Part shown: one piece after another, positions 6,561-10,229 of the stretch
Layout: every line of letters starts with the position of its first letter
Position numbering within the stretch: the stretch's first letter is position 1
NCBI GenBank assembly: GCA_903958285.1
Contig: CAJBSR010000197.1
Coordinates: 1-10,229 of the forward strand
Source: an uncultured Sphingomonadales bacterium
GTDB taxonomy: Bacteria; Pseudomonadota; Alphaproteobacteria; Sphingomonadales; Sphingomonadaceae
Length of the DNA stretch: 10,229 nt
Direction of reading: 5' to 3'
Notes under the pieces: model-generated
What the model was told of the DNA's origin: nothing
What the model saw: only the letters and a program-made list of their open reading frames with translations
Databases searched by the model: none
Made by a program: the position numbers and the translations under genes

Positions 6561-7354
6561 ACGTCATCACCTGTCAGGTAAAATTGTGGCGGCTGGCGCG
6601 ATGTGATGCGGGCATTGCGCGCGGCAAACCCATCGTCCAGCGCTTCGGGTTGTGGAATGATCCAATAATCGCCCCGCGCCACGGCATCGAGCACCAATGG
6701 CGCAAATTCATCAGGTGTCAGCCCGTTTTCTTCAAGCATCCCGACCATCGCGTCGTGAAAGCCTTTGGACGCGGCGCTGGGCGCTTCGCGGAAAATGTCT
6801 GACTTCACGGGGCCCGGTGCGAGCAGCGACACCTGAACCTTGCTGTTGAGAATGGCCAGTTCCCCCGCCAACGATTCCGTAAGCGCGACAGTGGCAAATT
6901 TGGTCGCCGAATAGGGTGCCATCAGCGGCGCGGGAAGGAACCCGCCCACCGACGCTGTATTGATGATGCGCGCCGGCCGGTCTGCCGCGAGCAGGCGGGG
7001 CACAAAGGCCCTCAGGCCATTTACGATACCGCCGATATTGACGTCGAGCGATGTCTGCCAAGCCTTGGCGCTGATCTCCCAACTAAAGCCGGTCGACAGG
7101 ACGCCTGCATTGTTGAACAGCAGATCAACCTGCCCGTGCGCAGCATAAGCCGCCTCCGCCAGCGCCTCGAGCGCGGCGGGGTCCGTCACATCAGTTGGCA
7201 CGGCTAGTGCTGCGTCTCCAATAGCGTCCGCAACGGCCTTAAGCTGTGCCGCATCCCGGTCGGCAAGCACGACCTTCATGCCCCGGCGCGCAGCTTCCCG
7301 CGCAAGTCCGGCGCCGATCCCGCTGGCCGCTCCGGTGATGACGGCAACGCTCAT
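6557..7354 (-). CDS. Classical short-chain dehydrogenase/reductase
   Basis: This 265-residue SDR has all core motifs: TGAASGIG (7-14), Asp32 after strand 2 (LADRD, favouring NAD), NNAG (81-84), Asn106, Ser135, Tyr148 and Lys152. The segment after the active site (LLAPGPVKSDIFREAPS) is typical of classical SDRs. The C-terminus lacks the V-D-G-G ending of FabG-like members and instead reads GDYWIIPQPEALDDGFAARN, as in SDRs annotated as acting on larger alcohols. The ATG at 7354 overlaps the upstream stop by four bases (ATGA). There is no clear Shine-Dalgarno sequence, so translation is probably coupled. It overlaps the flavoprotein start by ATGA as well, placing it directly before the Delta1-dehydrogenase. 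Hydroxysteroid dehydrogenase-like activity is inferred from context only. Confidence 0.93.
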   Translation of the reverse strand: MSVAVITGAASGIGAGLAREAARRGMKVVLADRDAAQLKAVADAIGDAALAVPTDVTDPAALEALAEAAYAAHGQVDLLFNNAGVLSTGFSWEISAKAWQTSLDVNIGGIVNGLRAFVPRLLAADRPARIINTASVGGFLPAPLMAPYSATKFATVALTESLAGELAILNSKVQVSLLAPGPVKSDIFREAPSAASKGFHDAMVGMLEENGLTPDEFAPLVLDAVARGDYWIIPQPEALDDGFAARNARITSRQPPQFYLTGDDV

Positions 7355-8253
7355 GTGCGGAACTGCGCCGCCACGTCGGCCACGGCATTGGCAACATCAT
7401 GACGCCTATAACCAAGCAGCGCGACCTCTGCCGGATCTGGATTGACGCGTACCCAATTGCCGCGCCCCTGCGGGATGGCAATATCAGGCAACAGCGGATT
7501 TTCCTCATCCCGCTCCTCCACGGTCACGTCAGACCCAACGGCGTCGAAGAACAGTTGGAAATATTGGGTGAAGGTCAAATTCTCATCCCCCACCAGATAG
7601 GCCTTGCCGCTCTCCCCCCGCTCCAGCGCGCCCTCAATCGCTTCAGAGAGCGACAGGAACGACATGAAGTTTGTGCCGCCTGCCGGCCCGAAATGCGGAA
7701 TGGGGATTTTGCCCTGTGCCCATTGGACATAGGGATCGAAGATCATGCTGGGCAGGCCGGGCACGCTGCCGACCATGAAGGGGGCATTGACGCTGATAGC
7801 ATCAAAGCCCGGCGCCGATTGCGCCCGCGCACCTTCGCACGCCGCCTTGCGGGACCGGATATAGCCATTGCCCTCTAAAAGCTCTGGCGCTGCCTGATGA
7901 TAATAGCTGCCCAACTGAATGGCGCGCTTCACGCCGGCCGCGCGACAGGCGGCGAAAAAGGCGGGCACAGCCTCATGATTGGCCTTTATCAAGAACTCGG
8001 CAAAGTCTGCGCCCTGCGGCACGTGGCGCGGATCATTGCCGGCGGCGAAAACCACCCAGTCAAATCCTGCCAGCTTCTCAGGCGTGTAATCGCCCGCAAC
8101 ATAATCACCCTGCACGAAGGGCATCGCGGCCATAGGCGTGGCTGGATTGGCAGGGTTCCGCCCGCCCACTGAGACGTCATGTCCCTTGGAGGCGAGATGA
8201 ATGGCGCAGTGCCCGCCAAGCGCGCCTGTGCCGCCGACAACGAGTATCTTCAT
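7351..8253 (-). CDS. NAD(P)-binding epimerase/dehydratase-like protein, atypical active site
   Basis: This 300-residue protein is of the extended/atypical SDR type (NAD-dependent epimerase family). It opens with MKILVVGGTGALGGH, the Rossmann glycine motif at residues 7-14, and GGRNP after strand 2. Strands VVFAAGND (67-74) and AIQLGSYYHQ (111-120) follow. The usual YxxxK is not intact: the sequence is Y131-I-R-S-R-K136, so Arg takes the Lys place and Lys is one residue later. The C-terminal half (NFMSFLSLSEAIEGALERG, KAYLVGDENLTFTQYFQLFF) matches the substrate domain of epimerase-like reductases. AGGAGAGGG precedes the ATG at 8253, giving it one of the better ribosome sites in the operon, and the start overlaps the upstream SnoaL stop by ATGA. 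It may be a reductase, dehydratase or epimerase; the substrate is unknown. Confidence 0.88.
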   Translation of the reverse strand: MKILVVGGTGALGGHCAIHLASKGHDVSVGGRNPANPATPMAAMPFVQGDYVAGDYTPEKLAGFDWVVFAAGNDPRHVPQGADFAEFLIKANHEAVPAFFAACRAAGVKRAIQLGSYYHQAAPELLEGNGYIRSRKAACEGARAQSAPGFDAISVNAPFMVGSVPGLPSMIFDPYVQWAQGKIPIPHFGPAGGTNFMSFLSLSEAIEGALERGESGKAYLVGDENLTFTQYFQLFFDAVGSDVTVEERDEENPLLPDIAIPQGRGNWVRVNPDPAEVALLGYRRHDVANAVADVAAQFRT

Positions 8254-8711
8254 GATGTTTTACCCTCTCCTGCGCTTGCGGCGTCCTTCACCGTTACGGC
8301 GCGTATTTCTTCCCATTCAACGATCAGCTTGCGATGCGTGAAGCGCCATCGGCCATCCTCCCGCCGCCAGCGATCAAGATAGCGGATCGTCCAGACGAGC
8401 ACGCTGTCCGTATCGTTGAGCAAATGGTCTGCGGTGCAATAGGTTTCGCCGGTCGCCTCGTCGCCGGTGACGGTTGCGATCTGATTATGGACCCGGTGGA
8501 CCGTCGCCCGGAACATCTGGCCCAGCGCATCAATCGAGCCGAGATTGGCCGCCCGACTCTCTATGGTGAAGCCTGGGCCTTCAATCACGCAATCATCGGC
8601 CAGCACCGCTTCCCAGAGCGCCTTGTCCCGCCGGTCAGCCCCCTGCGCATATAGGTCCGCCGTGCGGCGCAGCGCGGCGAGATCAACAAGTTCCGCTGCG
8701 GTCATATTCAT
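8250..8711 (-). CDS. SnoaL-like (NTF2-fold) protein, possible dehydratase
   Basis: This 153-residue single-domain SnoaL_4-type protein has Tyr21 and Asp26 in the first helix (LYAQGADRRD), His72 and His75 in TVHRVHNQI, Asp95 in YCTADH and Arg127 in RFTHRK. The order and approximate spacing match the Tyr/Asp/His/Asp/Arg set I recall for the bile-acid 7alpha-dehydratase BaiE, and sphingomonad bile-acid degraders use SnoaL-like 7alpha-hydroxysteroid dehydratases. The same residues also occur in SnoaL relatives with other roles, so dehydratase is a hypothesis. The start at 8711 is chosen because it overlaps the upstream SDR stop as ATGA, as at the other junctions. A 17-residue longer version from 8762 would lie inside the SDR gene and adds a Pro/Arg-rich, non-conserved tail. 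An ATG at 8705 is also possible. Confidence 0.88.
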   Translation of the reverse strand: MNMTAAELVDLAALRRTADLYAQGADRRDKALWEAVLADDCVIEGPGFTIESRAANLGSIDALGQMFRATVHRVHNQIATVTGDEATGETYCTADHLLNDTDSVLVWTIRYLDRWRREDGRWRFTHRKLIVEWEEIRAVTVKDAASAGEGKTS

Positions 8712-9556
8712 CGCCCCGGGATCTTCAGGCCATTGCCTGTCACCATCGGGACGACGGTCCATTCCCCCGTGGGCGTCCGTGTCCAGCCCGCCGCTGCCAA
8801 GGCCCCGCCGTCAACATGAATCGCCGTGCCCGTCACCCAAGCCGCAAGCGGGCTGGCGAGGTAGAGCGCGGCCCCGGCGCAGTCGTCCGGCGTGCCGAAG
8901 CGGCCAAGTGGGATCCACTTGTCCATGTTCGCGCGGTTTTCAGGTGGGATCATGACGTCAAGCGCGACCTGCGGCGTATCGGTCGTCTCTGGCGCGATGT
9001 CGTTCACGCGGATGCCTTCCGGCGCGAGTTCCAGCGCAAGGCTTTTGGTGAAGCCTGTTATGCCTGCCTTCGCAGCGGCATAAACGCTGCAATAGGGAAT
9101 GCCGCGATAGGCTTCAATCGAGGTGACGTTGATGACGCTTGAGCCGGGTGCTGCCGCCCGCAGCATGGGCAGCATCGTGCTCGTCATGCGCAGCAACTGC
9201 CCGATATTGACGTCGAGTATCTCGTCGATCTGATCGCCGCCCAGCATATCGAATGGCAAGGCGTGCACGAAGTGGCCGACATTGTTGACGAGCACGTCGA
9301 GCTTGCCGGACACCGCCTTCACCTTCTCGACAAGCAAGGCAGGCGTCGTGCGGTCCAGAACATCGCAGACCACGACATGCGCGTCGGGGATCGCCGCCTG
9401 CACATCCGCGGCCCGCGCCGGATCAATCTCCGCGATGATGAGCGTTGCACCCGCTTGGGCAAAAGCATCAGCAATACCGCGTCCAATGCCCACACCTCCA
9501 CCGGTGACGAGAACTATCTTCCCGCTATAATCCAATGGGTTGGCGGCTACACTCAT
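8708..9556 (-). CDS. Classical short-chain dehydrogenase/reductase with C-terminal extension
   Basis: This 282-residue SDR carries TGGGVGIG (18-25), an acidic Glu43 after strand 2 (suggesting NAD), NNVG (91-94, in place of NNAG), Asn117, Ser146, Tyr159 and Lys163. The segment DIAPETTDTPQ (186-196) replaces the common VAPG turn. After the typical V-D-G-G near residue 250 there are about 30 extra residues (ending GNGLKIPGR) containing TPTGEWTVVP, which could cover the active site or take part in oligomer contacts. The ATG at 9556 overlaps the upstream SDR stop by ATGA. No convincing Shine-Dalgarno sequence is present, so coupling is likely. The catalytic tetrad is complete, so it should be an active oxidoreductase; the substrate is unknown. 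Confidence 0.92.
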   Translation of the reverse strand: MSVAANPLDYSGKIVLVTGGGVGIGRGIADAFAQAGATLIIAEIDPARAADVQAAIPDAHVVVCDVLDRTTPALLVEKVKAVSGKLDVLVNNVGHFVHALPFDMLGGDQIDEILDVNIGQLLRMTSTMLPMLRAAAPGSSVINVTSIEAYRGIPYCSVYAAAKAGITGFTKSLALELAPEGIRVNDIAPETTDTPQVALDVMIPPENRANMDKWIPLGRFGTPDDCAGAALYLASPLAAWVTGTAIHVDGGALAAAGWTRTPTGEWTVVPMVTGNGLKIPGR

Positions 9557-10229
9557 GACGGAATGTAAAGTTGGGCAGACTTGCCTCCATCAACCGGCAA
9601 CGCAACGCCTGTGATGTAGCTCGCCGCGTCGGACAGCATGAAGACGATCGCTTCCGCGAGTTCTTCCGGCTTTCCGCCACGCCCCATCGGGATGGCGCCC
9701 GCCGTTTTGGCGGCCAGTTCCGGGGCCTTCAGCGCGAAGTCCGCCGTGGCCGCCGTGTTGACCTGTCCCGGCACGATGGCGTTCACCCGGATGCCCTGCA
9801 GGGCGCCTTCCATGGCGGCGACTGCCGTAAACTGGATGAGCGCCGCCTTTGAGGCTGAATAGCTTGCATAATTGGCCATGGCGCGGATGCCCGTCGTCGA
9901 GGAGATGTTGACGATGGAGCCTTTGCCCTGCTTCGCCATCACCGCCATCGCCGCCTTGGTGCCCACGAAGACAGCTTCGGTATTGACGGCAAAGTCCTTG
10001 CGCCAATGATCGAGTGTCAGCTTGCTGATCGGCGCATAGTGGACCGACATGGCGTTGTTGACGAGCATGTCGAGCCGACCATGGCGGGCGGCGACATCCT
10101 GAATCAGTCCCTCAAAGGCCGGAAAGTCGGTCACATCGAGTTGGACCGCCTCAACCTTGCCGCCCTCGCCTTCAATATGCGCGCTGGCAATGTCGAGTTG
10201 CTCCTGACGACGTCCGCAAATCACGACCG
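9553..10229 (-). CDS. Short-chain dehydrogenase/reductase, N-terminus cut by right edge
   Basis: At least 224 residues of an SDR are visible. The reading frame is open to the right edge and begins inside strand 2 of the Rossmann fold (VVICGRRQEQLD), so roughly 35 residues with the glycine motif lie outside. The GTG codon at 10224 is therefore an internal valine and not a start. Arg-Arg after strand 2, without an acidic residue, points to NADP(H). Further motifs are NNAM (NNAG with a changed last position), Asn in FAVNTE, Ser in NISSTTG, YSASK for the catalytic Tyr and Lys, and LPVDGG near the C-terminus. The apparent NADP preference separates it from the other SDRs of the operon, which look NAD-dependent, and would suit a reductive step. 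It is the most upstream gene seen in the operon. Confidence 0.92.
   Translation of the reverse strand, partial: VVICGRRQEQLDIASAHIEGEGGKVEAVQLDVTDFPAFEGLIQDVAARHGRLDMLVNNAMSVHYAPISKLTLDHWRKDFAVNTEAVFVGTKAAMAVMAKQGKGSIVNISSTTGIRAMANYASYSASKAALIQFTAVAAMEGALQGIRVNAIVPGQVNTAATADFALKAPELAAKTAGAIPMGRGGKPEELAEAIVFMLSDAASYITGVALPVDGGKSAQLYIPS

Larger units (their letters stand above)
4060..10229 (-). other. Seven-gene overlapping operon
   Basis: All seven minus-strand genes overlap. The junctions at 9553-9556, 8708-8711, 8250-8253, 7351-7354 and 6557-6560 are each ATGA; the junction at 4869 is TGATG. No intergenic base is left, so internal promoters or terminators could lie only inside coding sequence. 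The promoter is beyond the right edge. Such packing indicates one transcript with coupled translation, and hence one pathway: four classical SDRs, one epimerase-like protein, one SnoaL-like protein and one Delta1-dehydrogenase-like flavoprotein. Confidence 0.9.

Noticed and set aside
8712..8762. Longer start for the minus-strand SnoaL-like gene
   Set aside because: It would extend 17 residues into the preceding SDR gene; the ATG at 8711 gives the same ATGA overlap seen at the other junctions.
10222..10224. GTG as the start of the right-edge SDR
   Set aside because: The codon lies within Rossmann strand 2 and the frame is open further upstream; the glycine motif must lie outside the window.
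1..10229. CRISPR arrays, tRNA or rRNA genes, insertion sequences, attachment sites
   Set aside because: No regularly spaced repeats, RNA-gene signatures, transposase frames or terminal inverted repeats were seen on either strand.

Overview
The window looks like a catabolic gene cluster from a sphingomonad-type alphaproteobacterium (Sphingobium, Novosphingobium or Sphingomonas kind). The reasons are the high G+C content, a TonB-dependent receptor with a short 'VVTAQKR' TonB-box region and a 'GYKSGGFNG' barrel motif, and a dense operon of short-chain dehydrogenases (SDRs), a ketosteroid-dehydrogenase-type flavoprotein and SnoaL-like proteins. This assignment is inference from gene style; no rRNA or other phylogenetic marker is present.

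Layout. (1) Positions 1-1627, minus strand: the N-terminal 542 residues of a TonB-dependent outer-membrane receptor, cut by the left edge. (2) Positions 1628-1862: a divergent intergenic region with one candidate promoter in each direction and small palindromes and direct repeats that could be operators. (3) Positions 1863-4069, plus strand: a two-gene unit, a SnoaL/NTF2-like protein coupled by a 1-nt TGATG overlap to a 522-residue exported, probably beta-propeller protein of unknown function. (4) Positions 4060-10229, minus strand: seven genes with no gaps, each overlapping the next by 1-4 nt. In transcription order they are SDR (partial, right edge), SDR, SnoaL-like protein, atypical NAD(P)-binding epimerase-like protein, SDR, 3-ketosteroid Delta1-dehydrogenase-like flavoprotein, SDR. 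The plus and minus units converge and overlap by 10 nt at 4060-4069.

How it may work. The flavoprotein keeps, in the expected places, the Tyr/Tyr/Tyr/Gly set known from 3-ketosteroid Delta1-dehydrogenase. The most economical reading is therefore a pathway for a steroid-like or other polycyclic, hydroxylated or keto-bearing substrate. The receptor would import the compound or something bound to it. The SDRs would interconvert hydroxyl and keto groups at different positions. A SnoaL-like protein would remove water or isomerise, and the flavoprotein would desaturate ring A. No ring-cleavage oxygenase, thiolase, CoA ligase or regulator lies in the window, so the substrate cannot be fixed from this sequence. 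The least explained parts are the exported propeller-like protein paired with a SnoaL-like protein, and the epimerase-like protein whose YxxxK motif is changed.
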